A stretch of DNA of 9,881 bases. Source: an uncultured Clostridia bacterium. Lineage in GTDB: Bacteria > Bacillota > Clostridia > Oscillospirales > Acutalibacteraceae. The DNA lies in assembly GCA_947626485.1 (NCBI GenBank), contig CANQSG010000065.1, positions 1 through 9,881 on the forward strand. The letters are read 5' to 3'. Below, one piece after another: positions 1 to 6,655 of this stretch (positions are counted from its first letter, which is position 1; every line of letters starts with the position of its first letter). The position numbers were made by a program, and so were the translations under genes. A model generated the notes under the pieces. That model was given only the letters and a program-made list of their open reading frames with translations. It searched no databases and had not been told where the DNA came from.

Positions 1-654
1 CGTCAAAAAGACCGCAAAGCTGCAAAAATAATAATCGGGCAGCGCGAGCCGGTCGCCGACGCCGAGGGTTTGCAGCTCGAACAGGTCGGCGCGGCGGAGC
101 ACGAGGTCGACGTATTCGAGGCTCATGCGGTCGAGCGCGTCGGGCGCGAGCGCCGGGGAACCCTCTGCGCGCAGGGCGCGTTCGATGCCGTAGCTGCCCT
201 TTTCGGATTCAAACACCAGCGTCGCGGCGGCCTTGGCGACCTCCTCTTTCAGCAGTGAAACAAGGCTGCCCGCCGCGTCGTCGGTCACCATGCGGATGGT
301 TTTGATCTCGCCGTTGACCGCGCTGTGCAGAAAGCCGGGCGGGAAGACGACGTAGGCCGAGACGTCGCGCCGCCGCAGCGCTGCCGCCGCTTCCGGCTCC
401 TCCATCATCGTCAGCTCGACCGAAAAGCGGGTGTCGTCGAGCGCCTGCAACGCCGAGAGGGCGAGGGGCAGGGCGTCGCTGCCGTCGCCGACGACCGCGA
501 TCTGAAATTTGCGCTGTTCGGCGCTGTTTTCGTTGCTTTGCAGCATGCTATGCAGCGTCGCCGCCAGCCCGCCGAAGAGCAGCAGCGCGACGGCGAGCAG
601 GGCGGGCAGCAGCCGGAAGCTGCGCTTGCATTGCAGCAGAAAATACCGTTTCAT
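1..654 (-). CDS. ABC-2-type transporter permease, N-terminal part (truncated by window edge)
   Basis: Reading the minus strand from the ATG at 654 gives 218 uninterrupted codons to the window edge. The protein starts MKRYFLLQCKRSFRLLPALL, with a basic cytoplasmic tip and one hydrophobic membrane helix at about residues 13-34. A soluble, presumably extracytoplasmic domain follows, containing segments such as FQIAVVGDGSDALP and AYVVFPPGFL. This layout (first TM helix, large outside domain, remaining helices near the C-terminus) is that of ABC-2 permeases of the ABC2_membrane_3 type, usually about 370-420 aa, so roughly half is present. Its ATG overlaps the stop of the ATPase gene (ATGA), which implies translational coupling and one transporter complex. 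The substrate cannot be told; export of a lipid, peptide or drug is typical of the family. The transporter role is fairly sure from the pairing, the subfamily less so. Confidence 0.8.
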   Translation of the reverse strand, partial: MKRYFLLQCKRSFRLLPALLAVALLLFGGLAATLHSMLQSNENSAEQRKFQIAVVGDGSDALPLALSALQALDDTRFSVELTMMEEPEAAAALRRRDVSAYVVFPPGFLHSAVNGEIKTIRMVTDDAAGSLVSLLKEEVAKAAATLVFESEKGSYGIERALRAEGSPALAPDALDRMSLEYVDLVLRRADLFELQTLGVGDRLALPDYYFCSFAVFLT

Positions 655-1325
655 GCGTCGAGCCCCCGCACGACGCTCTCGAGCGTCCCGTCGTAGACAA
701 AGGGCGTCAGCACGCCGTCCTTTAAGATGTAGCATTCGTCGCAGAGCTCGAGCTCGAGCAGGTCGTGGGTCGCGAGCAGCAAAATGCCGCCCGCCGCCTT
801 GTGGGCGCGCAGGTAGGACAGAATTTTCTGTTTACAGGCGAGGTCGAGCGCCGCCATCGGCTCGTCGAGCAGCAGCACCGGCGGCCGGTGGGCGACCGCG
901 CAGGCGATCGACAACCGCTTTTTCATGCCGCCCGACAGCTTGCCGACCGGCTTTTTGAGGAAGTCGGAAAGCTCCAGCGCCGCCAGCAGCCCGCCCGACA
1001 GCTCGCGTTTTAAGGTCGCCGCGTCGTACCACAGCCGCAGGTTGTCCCACGCGGTGAGCTCCTCGAAGAGCGGTGTGCCCTGCGGGACGTAGCCGAGCAG
1101 CTTCGCGCGCTGCTTCGGGAGGCAAAGCAGGTCGTGCCCGTCGCACAAAAATTCGCCCCTGTCACAGCGGCGCACCCCGGCGAGGATCGAGAGCAGCGTC
1201 GATTTTCCGCTGCCGTTGCTGCCGAGAATGCCGACGCAGCGGCCGCTTTCGGCGGTGAAATCGATCCGCCGCAGCACCGGCTTTTTTCGATATTGTTTCG
1301 CGAGGTCGCGGACTGCAAGCTGCAT
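651..1325 (-). CDS. ABC transporter ATP-binding protein
   Basis: This 224-aa protein is a complete single-domain ABC ATPase that would power the adjacent permease at the inner face of the membrane. Visible motifs are Walker A GSNGSGKS (residues 35-42), Q-loop Gln82 in YVPQGTPLF, signature LSGGM (130-134), Walker B VLLLDE (150-155), D-loop AALD (158-161) and the H-loop His187 in ATHD. A second LSGG-like stretch at 109-112 is only a chance resemblance. Upstream in-frame codons extend to 1655, but they cross the preceding gene and hairpin, so I take the ATG at 1325, which has a GAGG ribosome binding site about 8 nt ahead. The stop overlaps the permease start (ATGA). A terminator-like hairpin at 1337-1377 lies immediately upstream, so expression probably depends on read-through from the zinc-ribbon gene. 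Length and motif order are normal for ABC-2 partner ATPases. Confidence 0.95.
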   Translation of the reverse strand: MQLAVRDLAKQYRKKPVLRRIDFTAESGRCVGILGSNGSGKSTLLSILAGVRRCDRGEFLCDGHDLLCLPKQRAKLLGYVPQGTPLFEELTAWDNLRLWYDAATLKRELSGGLLAALELSDFLKKPVGKLSGGMKKRLSIACAVAHRPPVLLLDEPMAALDLACKQKILSYLRAHKAAGGILLLATHDLLELELCDECYILKDGVLTPFVYDGTLESVVRGLDA

Positions 1326-1336
1326 GAAGATCGCCT

Positions 1337-1377
1337 CAAAAAAAGAAAAATTTGGCGCCGATCGGGGGATCAGCGCC
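1337..1377 (-). terminator. Strong intrinsic terminator-like hairpin before the ABC ATPase gene; possible attenuator
   Basis: On the minus strand a 10-bp stem pairs GGCGCTGATC with GATCGGCGCC around a CCCC loop (arms 1368-1377 and 1354-1363), with a single U-G wobble. It is followed by AAATTTTTCTTTTTTT. This is the classic shape of a rho-independent terminator. It begins 20 nt past the stop of the zinc-ribbon gene, and its U-tract ends only about 12 nt before the ATPase ATG, just upstream of that gene's GAGG ribosome binding site. There is no room for a separate promoter between the two, so the hairpin either limits or conditionally controls transcription into the transporter genes. Confidence 0.8.
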
Positions 1378-1396
1378 GGATTTTGCAAGGGGAGTG

Positions 1397-3280
1397 TTAT
1401 TCCGAAGCGGGCAGTTGGGCTTGCCCGGAGCCGAGCATCGACAGAAGGGATTGCAGCTGGCTGACGACGGCGTCGGGCAGGTCGGTCGCCTGTAACGCCT
1501 CGGTGAGCTTGTCGAAGTCCAGGGAGGAAAGCAGCGCCTGCACCGCCTGCGTGTCGGTCGCGTCGACCACGTTTTCGGTCGGGATCTCGATCGCCCTGCC
1601 CGCCGACGTCGTGTTCGAAAGGGTCAGGCCGAAGAGCAGATTCTCGTCGTTGCACAGCCGGATTTCAACGCTCGATTCCTTTTTTTCCGCCTTGCAGACG
1701 AGCTCGAGCGAGGGGCGGAGCATCGTGAGGACGCCGGAAATTTCGCTGTTTGCGCCGAGGTGCTGCGTCAAAAACGTGAGGTCGGGCGTCAGGCGGAAGG
1801 TGCCGTTCAGCCTGCCTTCGCGCATGGCGTCGACGTCGCAGTCCTGCGTCTCGAAATCGGCGACCTTGCTGCCGAGGAAGGTCAGCTGATAGCTTGCGGT
1901 CTGCTTGTCGCCCCGCTCGGTGCCGCTGCCGGTCAGCGCGACGGCGTTCGCCTCGTCCGCGCCCCATTTGATCTCCGTCGCAAAGCGGCTGCCCTTGCGC
2001 ACCGTCGCATAGGAGAGCGAGCCCGGCAGGAACGGGGTGTCCGAAATCGTGCGGCCGATGATCTCGTCGCGGCCGTTGACGAAATCGTGCAGGGTGAAAA
2101 GCGCGCCCTCGTCCTCCGCCTGCACGCTTTCGAGCTGTTCGAGCGCCTCGTTGACGCCGCGCAGGAAGAGGGTGTAAAGGTCGCTGTCGCTGTCGGTCAT
2201 GGTCGTGTTGTCGCCGGCGACCTCCTCTGCCGCCCGCTGGATTTTTTGCAGCATGGCGCGCAGCTCGCCGTCGTCCTTCGCCTCCTCGAGGACGGCCTGC
2301 GCCGCGTCGCGCAGGGAGGTCGTCGTGATCGAAAGGGTCAGCTCGGTGCATTTCTGGGAGACGTCGCCGACCGTCAGCGTCGTGCTGCTTTTCGTGACGT
2401 CGGTCAGCTGCCCCAGCGCGACGTCGACGTAGCGCAGCAGCAGGCGGTTGAGCTCCTTCTCGGTCGGCAGCGCGTCGGTCAGCGCCGGCAGCAGCTCGGT
2501 GACGCTTTGCACCGCGGCGGCGTTCGCCTGACTACCCGCGTCGCCGAAGCTCGCGGACAGGACGCGGTCGGTCAGGGCGGGCATGCTGAGGTAGAATTTC
2601 TGCGCGGCAAAGTCGAGGATCGAGGTAAGCGCGAGAATTTCCTTGTCCGAAACGTCGAGCGCAAGCTCGGCGGACTGCGCGTCGCCCTTGCGGTTGGACG
2701 AAATGCGCAGGGCGAGCTCATCCAGCCAGCCGAGGTCGAGGCCGCCGACGTTCAGCAGGCTCGAGAGGCTGTCGCCGACCTGTAACTGCAATTTGGTCTG
2801 CGCGGCGGTGTCGGTCGCGGCGACGGAACGCAGCTCGCCGTAGGAGGCGGTGAGACTGTCGACGTAGCGGCGGAAGGCCTTCGCCTCGGTATAGGCGAAA
2901 TAATCGGCGTCCGACCCGAAGGTGCGGACGGCAAAGCCGGTGATCGCGCCGACGTTCAGCGCGACGGCGAGCGCCAGCACGAGCGCGACGGCGGCGGTCA
3001 CGATCCCGGCGATGGCTTTGCGGCCGGGCTTTTTGCGGGGCGTGAAATCGGGTTCGGCAAAGGGCGCCGGGGTCGCGTCGGTCGGTTGGGGTTCGGCCGC
3101 GTCGGTCGGCGTCTGCGCCGCGTCGGCGGCGGGCATCGGCTCCGGCGTCGGCTCGGGCGTGGGTTCGGTCGGCGTGGGCTGCGCCGGGGTCTCGGCGACT
3201 TCTTCGGGCAGCATCGCGCCGCACTTGTCGCAGAAACGGGCGCCGTCGGGGCAGGGGTTCGCGCAATTCGGACAGTTCAT
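1397..3280 (-). CDS. Zinc-ribbon, single-TM protein with large exported domain, function unknown
   Basis: The product is 627 aa. Residues 1-21 form a zinc ribbon (MNCPNC then FCDKCG: Cys3, Cys6, Cys17, Cys20). A Pro/Thr/Glu/Ala-rich linker with TPEP-like repeats covers about 25-80, a basic patch (RKKPGRK) about 82-88, and one hydrophobic helix about 89-112. The remaining roughly 510 residues form a predicted outside domain rich in Leu, Thr, Ser and acidic residues with no motif I recognise. The positive-inside rule puts the ribbon in the cytoplasm and the big domain outside. I choose the ATG at 3280 because the zinc ribbon is normally at the very N-terminus; the open frame continues upstream through the promoter. 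There is no good ribosome binding site directly before this ATG; the nearest purine-rich match (AAGGGAAGGAG) is about 50 nt upstream. It has its own consensus promoter, and the ABC transporter genes follow after 71 nt and a hairpin. A sensory or envelope role is possible but only a guess. Confidence 0.88.
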   Translation of the reverse strand: MNCPNCANPCPDGARFCDKCGAMLPEEVAETPAQPTPTEPTPEPTPEPMPAADAAQTPTDAAEPQPTDATPAPFAEPDFTPRKKPGRKAIAGIVTAAVALVLALAVALNVGAITGFAVRTFGSDADYFAYTEAKAFRRYVDSLTASYGELRSVAATDTAAQTKLQLQVGDSLSSLLNVGGLDLGWLDELALRISSNRKGDAQSAELALDVSDKEILALTSILDFAAQKFYLSMPALTDRVLSASFGDAGSQANAAAVQSVTELLPALTDALPTEKELNRLLLRYVDVALGQLTDVTKSSTTLTVGDVSQKCTELTLSITTTSLRDAAQAVLEEAKDDGELRAMLQKIQRAAEEVAGDNTTMTDSDSDLYTLFLRGVNEALEQLESVQAEDEGALFTLHDFVNGRDEIIGRTISDTPFLPGSLSYATVRKGSRFATEIKWGADEANAVALTGSGTERGDKQTASYQLTFLGSKVADFETQDCDVDAMREGRLNGTFRLTPDLTFLTQHLGANSEISGVLTMLRPSLELVCKAEKKESSVEIRLCNDENLLFGLTLSNTTSAGRAIEIPTENVVDATDTQAVQALLSSLDFDKLTEALQATDLPDAVVSQLQSLLSMLGSGQAQLPASE

Positions 3281-3389
3281 CTTCGTTTGATGCCGGCAAA
3301 GGCGGCGTTTTGCGTCGCTTTCGCCGTCGCTCCTTCCCTTGAATTGTCGGCGCCGCGCCTTTTTTCGCGCCGCGGCCGATTGTGTTGTT

Positions 3390-3418
3390 ATTTTATCATG
3401 TTCGACCCGATTTGTCAA
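3390..3418 (-). promoter_or_regulatory. Consensus sigma-70-type promoter of the zinc-ribbon gene
   Basis: The minus strand shows TTGACA (3413-3418), a 17-bp spacer and TAAAAT (3390-3395). The predicted start of transcription is near 3383, giving a leader of about 100 nt before the ATG at 3280. The -35 box lies 11 nt past the stop of the AraC-family gene, and I see no terminator between them, so read-through from the regulator gene is also possible. The leader holds an SD-like AAGGGAAGGAG at 3330-3340 with no start codon at useful distance, then GC-rich sequence that could form a weak stem (around 3299-3330). Confidence 0.75.
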
Positions 3419-3428
3419 TTCCCGCGCG

Positions 3429-4283
3429 CTACCGCTTCCCGCCGCGTTCCTGCAAATATTTCGACGGCAGCGTGCCGGTCACCCGCTTGAAAACGGTGCT
3501 GAAGGCGGAGCTGCTCGGGAAGCCGGCGGCAAAGCAGGCCTCGGTGACGCTCGCCCCCTCGGCGAGCAGCTTCTGCGCGTGGGAAATGCGGCAGGAGAGG
3601 AGATAATCGTGGGGCGAGCAGTGCAGATAGCGCCGGAAAATGCGGTTGAGGTAAGAGGCGCTGACCCCCGCCGCGGCGGCGACGTCGGCGTTGCAGACGG
3701 GCTCGGCGAAGTGGCGGTTGGTGTAATTGAGGGCGGCGAGCAGCGGCGCCGGGTAAAAGGAGGTCTCCCGGACGGTGCTTTTGCGGGTGCCGCAAAGGCA
3801 GACCTCGCGCAGGATTTCGAGGAACAGCGCCAGCGCGGCGACGTTGGAATGCGCCTCCTCGCGCAGGACGTCGCGCAGACGAAAGCAGAGGTCGCGCAGA
3901 CGATCCCGCTCGGCGTCGGAGGGTCGCATCTGCACCGGGGCGCCCGGTTCGCGCGCGGCGAAAAGCGCCGTCAGCTCCCGCCCGCCGCAAAGCGGCTCGA
4001 GCGATTCCGCCGGAAAGAGAAATTCGAAATATTCGATCATCTGCGGGTAGGGGATGTTGCCGTAGTGCGCCTCGTGGGGGCGGTAGAGCAGGACGTCGCC
4101 GCCCTGAATGGTGTAGGCGCTGCCCTCGATGATGATGTGGCTGTACGCCTCGACGAAGAAGTTGAGCTTGCAGCAGGCGGTGTTGATCTCGTTGCGCCAG
4201 TTGTCCGTAGAATGGCGCTGCTTGATGTAGAGAAAGCGGATCGGCGGCACGCCGGGCACGGTGCGGATCAGATAAGTTTCCAT
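3429..4283 (-). CDS. AraC-family transcriptional regulator
   Basis: This 284-aa protein has the standard two-domain AraC-family layout. The N-terminal part (about residues 10-95) looks like a cupin effector/dimerisation domain: a β-rich stretch containing YTIQGGDVLLYRPHEAHYG, the usual cupin signature of these regulators. The C-terminal part (about 180-284) holds two helix-turn-helix motifs: ADVAAAAGVSASYLNRIFRR (199-218) and the second at about 246-270 with AAGFPSSSAFSTVFKR, matching the conserved 'GF-x-S-x-S-x-F-x-x-x-F-K' pattern. The ATG at 4283 has a GGAGG site 8 nt ahead. The gene is divergent from a glycyl radical enzyme gene with 124 bp between starts, the typical position for a local activator, so I infer it controls that gene in response to the enzyme's substrate or a related metabolite. 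The stop is TAG. The effector is unknown. Confidence 0.93.
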   Translation of the reverse strand: METYLIRTVPGVPPIRFLYIKQRHSTDNWRNEINTACCKLNFFVEAYSHIIIEGSAYTIQGGDVLLYRPHEAHYGNIPYPQMIEYFEFLFPAESLEPLCGGRELTALFAAREPGAPVQMRPSDAERDRLRDLCFRLRDVLREEAHSNVAALALFLEILREVCLCGTRKSTVRETSFYPAPLLAALNYTNRHFAEPVCNADVAAAAGVSASYLNRIFRRYLHCSPHDYLLSCRISHAQKLLAEGASVTEACFAAGFPSSSAFSTVFKRVTGTLPSKYLQERGGKR

Positions 4284-4296
4284 CCTGTCCCCTCCA

Positions 4297-4335
4297 AGCG
4301 GTTCATAAAATCGAAAATAGCGGTCAGAAATTCGG
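4297..4335. repeat. Imperfect direct repeat, candidate AraC-type operator
   Basis: Two copies of AGCGGT begin at 4297 and 4319, exactly 22 bp apart (two helical turns). Similarity continues past the hexamer: TCATAAAATCG against CAGAAATTCG, allowing one 1-base gap. AraC-family proteins commonly bind two direct half-sites about 21-22 bp apart, the downstream one touching the -35 region of the activated promoter. Here the downstream copy ends about 24 bp before the -10-like TATTAT of the glycyl radical enzyme gene, which fits. The repeat lies inside the untranslated leader of the regulator gene. The sequence is seen directly; its role as operator is inferred. Confidence 0.5.
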
Positions 4336-4358
4336 TATCTTTTTCGGATTTCATAGTC

Positions 4359-4367
4359 TATTATATA
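4359..4367 (+). promoter_or_regulatory. Weak -10 region for the glycyl radical enzyme gene
   Basis: On the plus strand the overlapping hexamers TATTAT (4359-4364) and TATATA (4362-4367) are the only -10-like sequences before the gene. No recognisable -35 box stands at 16-18 bp upstream (TATCTT or CTTTTT), as expected for a promoter that needs an activator. The -10 coincides base for base with the -10 of the opposite-facing regulator promoter, so the two polymerases should exclude each other. The leader would be about 35-40 nt. Confidence 0.4.
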
Positions 4368-4387
4368 CCCATAACAGCCTTTGTCAA
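4360..4387 (-). promoter_or_regulatory. Consensus sigma-70-type promoter of the AraC-family gene
   Basis: On the minus strand TTGACA (4382-4387), a 16-bp spacer and a perfect TATAAT (4360-4365) face the regulator gene. Transcription would start near 4353, leaving a leader of about 70 nt that contains the candidate operator repeats. Such a strong promoter suggests the regulator is made constitutively, perhaps with autorepression through those repeats. The -35 box lies in the leader of the enzyme gene, just before its ribosome binding site. Confidence 0.75.
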
Positions 4388-4392
4388 GTGTC

Positions 4393-4400
4393 AGGGAGGA
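4393..4400 (+). promoter_or_regulatory. Ribosome binding site that fixes the glycyl radical enzyme start
   Basis: AGGGAGGA sits 7 nt before the ATG at 4408. The reading frame is open further upstream to a TTG at 4381, but that codon is part of the opposite-strand -35 box and has no ribosome binding site. The ATG giving MDYKPLEISPRVQRL is therefore the start. Confidence 0.85.
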
Positions 4401-4407
4401 AATCGGT

Positions 4408-6591
4408 ATGGATTACAAGCCGCTCGAGATCTCGCCGCGCGTGCAGCGCCTGCGGGAAGCCTATTTAAAGCTGCCGGTCGCGATGGAAAACGACCCCTAC
4501 GTCGACAAGAAATATCGCCATTTCTGCACCGGCGACCGCTGGGTGACCCTCGGTTTTCTGGAGGGTTGGGCCGCCAACGAGAACGCGCCGACCGCCCGCC
4601 GCCGCCGCTCTTTGGCGGAGGCCGCCGAGCTGCGCGCCGCGCAGCCGGTCATTTTGGACGATGAGCTGCTCGCCGGGCACCTCTATCTGCCGGAATACAC
4701 GCCCGAGGAGCAGGCGCGGTACGACAAGCTCTGCGACGAGTTCCGCATGTCGAACATCACCCTGCTCGAAACCGGCCCGCGCATCGACCACCTCGGGCTC
4801 GATTTCGACAAGCTGCTGCAAAAGGGCGTCCTCGGCCTGCTCGACGAAGTCCGCGCCCGGCGCGACGCGCTCAACCTCGACGACCCCGACGTTTACCCGG
4901 AATTTGAAGTGCTGAAGCAATACGATTTTTATGAGTGCTGCCGCGTCGAATTAGAGGCGGTCGTCGACCTGCAAAAGCGCTACGCCGCCCATGCGCGGGA
5001 ATTGGCGCAGACGGCTTCCGCGCCGCGCCGGGAAGAGCTGCTGCAAATGGCGGCGACGCTCGACCGCGTGCCGGCGCACCCTGCGCAAAATTTCCGGGAG
5101 GCCATCCAGAGCGTGCAGTTCTTTCTCGGCACCCTCTTCGGGCTCTACCCGCTTAACCGCCCCGACCGCTATCTCTGGGAATATTACGAGCGCGACAAGG
5201 CCAGCGGCATGATCACGCAGGCCGAGGCGCAGGACCTCATCGACAACTTCTGTCTCTATGTGACCGACCGGGTCTTCTCCCGCGCCGCCTGCGGCTTCCT
5301 CGTCGGCGGGCAGCGCGTCGACGGCAGCCTCGTCGAGAATGACCTGACCTATATGTTCCTGACGGCGCTCGACCACATCCGCATGCCCGACCCGAACGGC
5401 GCGCTGGCGGTCAACGCCGGCACGAGCGACGCGCTGCTGGCCTACGCCGCCGAGGTGCTTTCCCACGGCGTGACCCACCCCGCCTTTTTCAACGACGACG
5501 CCATCGTGCAGTCCTTACAGGAATACGGCTGCAGCCGCGAGGACGCGGTGGGGTATATCCACAGCACCTGTGCCGAAATTTCCGTCCCGGGGCGCACGCG
5601 TTCGCACACGACCCCCTTCTCGGTCGACCTGCCCCGCGCTTTGCAGGCGACCTGCGAGGCGTGCGGCGACGCGGCGGATAAAGAAACGCTGCGCCGGGCG
5701 TATCTCGAAAAAATCGCCGCGCAGCTCAAACAGGGCGGCTTCCGGTATATGATGCGGATGCTCGAGGCCAGCCGCAACGGCAACGAGCCCATGCGCACCA
5801 GTGCGCTGGTCGACGATTGCCTCGCGCGCGGGCGCAGCATCTACGAGGGCGGCGAGCGGTACACCTTCCTGCAGCCGATCTTGATCGGCTTCTCCACGGC
5901 GGTCGATTCGCTCATCGCCATCGAGACCCTCGTTTTCGAGCAGAAGAAGCTGTCGCTCTCCCGCTTCACCGAGATCGTCAAGAGCGATTTTGAAAACGAG
6001 GAAGAACTCCGGCAGTACCTCATCCACCGCCTGCCGCATTACGGCAACAGCACGCCCGAGGCCGACGAGACGGCAGCCTGGCTCGCGCAGGGGATCCGCG
6101 ACATTTTCGAGCACGTCGAGATGCTCGGCGGCAAGCTGATGATGCCCGGCACCTTCAGCTACATCAGCCACGCCACGGCGGGCGGAAACTTCGGCGCGAC
6201 CTACGACGGCCGCAAGGCCCATACCTCCTATTCCGACGGCTGCGGCCCCGTGCAGGGGCGCGACGTCAACGGTCCGACGGCGCTCGTCCTCTCGATGACG
6301 AGCTGGGATCAGTCGGCCTTCCTCGGCGGCATGGTCGTCAACGTCAAGTTCGCGCCGGGACACCTGACCCGGCAGGAGGCGAGCCAGTTCATCGCCATGC
6401 TGCGGGTCTTTATGGCGCGGGGCGGCATCGAAATGCAGGTCAACGTCGTCGACCGCAAGACGCTCGAGGACGCCCGCGAGCACCCGGAGCAACACGCCGA
6501 CCTCATCGTCCGCATCGGCGGCTTCAGCGATTATTTCACCCGGCTGACCCCGGTGCTCCAGCAGGAGATCATCGAGCGGACGGAGTATTGA
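4408..6591 (+). CDS. Glycyl radical enzyme (pyruvate formate-lyase-like superfamily), substrate unknown
   Basis: The product is 727 aa, close to pyruvate formate-lyase (about 750-760). The N-terminal and central PFL-like barrel covers about residues 10-590; the Gly-radical domain follows, with YDGRKA...SDGCGP and GRDVNGPTALVLS (about 597-630), MQVNVVD near 675-681, and the radical loop RIGGFSDYF at 702-710. Gly705 is the predicted radical site, 22 residues from the C-terminus, as in the family. The thiyl-radical cysteine is Cys388 in HSTCAEISVPG; Glu390 keeps the Cys-x-Glu pair of dehydratase/lyase members, but the usual GCVEP-type context is replaced by TCAEI, and the Cys-Cys pair of true pyruvate formate-lyase is absent. 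I therefore do not assign pyruvate formate-lyase, glycerol/diol dehydratase, choline lyase or hydroxyproline dehydratase. The enzyme should be cytoplasmic and strictly anaerobic and needs a radical-SAM activase, none of which is encoded here. The divergent AraC-type gene is the likely regulator. Confidence 0.93.
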   Translation: MDYKPLEISPRVQRLREAYLKLPVAMENDPYVDKKYRHFCTGDRWVTLGFLEGWAANENAPTARRRRSLAEAAELRAAQPVILDDELLAGHLYLPEYTPEEQARYDKLCDEFRMSNITLLETGPRIDHLGLDFDKLLQKGVLGLLDEVRARRDALNLDDPDVYPEFEVLKQYDFYECCRVELEAVVDLQKRYAAHARELAQTASAPRREELLQMAATLDRVPAHPAQNFREAIQSVQFFLGTLFGLYPLNRPDRYLWEYYERDKASGMITQAEAQDLIDNFCLYVTDRVFSRAACGFLVGGQRVDGSLVENDLTYMFLTALDHIRMPDPNGALAVNAGTSDALLAYAAEVLSHGVTHPAFFNDDAIVQSLQEYGCSREDAVGYIHSTCAEISVPGRTRSHTTPFSVDLPRALQATCEACGDAADKETLRRAYLEKIAAQLKQGGFRYMMRMLEASRNGNEPMRTSALVDDCLARGRSIYEGGERYTFLQPILIGFSTAVDSLIAIETLVFEQKKLSLSRFTEIVKSDFENEEELRQYLIHRLPHYGNSTPEADETAAWLAQGIRDIFEHVEMLGGKLMMPGTFSYISHATAGGNFGATYDGRKAHTSYSDGCGPVQGRDVNGPTALVLSMTSWDQSAFLGGMVVNVKFAPGHLTRQEASQFIAMLRVFMARGGIEMQVNVVDRKTLEDAREHPEQHADLIVRIGGFSDYFTRLTPVLQQEIIERTEY

Positions 6592-6655
6592 CAAAAAAAC
6601 ACAGCGGCGCCCCGGCGGCAATTCGACCGTCGGGGCGCCGTTCGTTATTTTTTCT
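6592..6655. terminator. Bidirectional intrinsic terminator between convergent genes
   Basis: A 14-bp stem pairs CGGCGCCCCGGCGG (6605-6618) with CCGTCGGGGCGCCG (6627-6640) around an 8-nt loop, with one G-U wobble. On the plus strand it is followed by TTCGTTATTTTTT, ending the glycyl radical enzyme transcript. On the minus strand it is followed by CTGTGTTTTTTT, ending the SPFH/RHH operon. The plus-strand U-tract overlaps the last codons of the minus-strand gene, so the two units share one compact stop signal. Confidence 0.85.

Noticed and set aside
1760..2785. 341-codon plus-strand open frame opposite the zinc-ribbon gene
   Set aside because: Arg/Val/Gln-rich shadow of the codon-biased gene on the other strand; no ribosome binding site or recognisable domain.
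3100..3190. Short tandem GGCGTCGG-like repeats on the plus strand, considered as CRISPR or a satellite
   Set aside because: They are the codons of the Thr/Pro/Glu linker of the zinc-ribbon protein, with irregular units and no spacers.
3339..4664. 441-codon plus-strand open frame across the AraC-family gene and into the glycyl radical enzyme
   Set aside because: It runs through two real genes and their shared promoter region and its sequence has no domain pattern.
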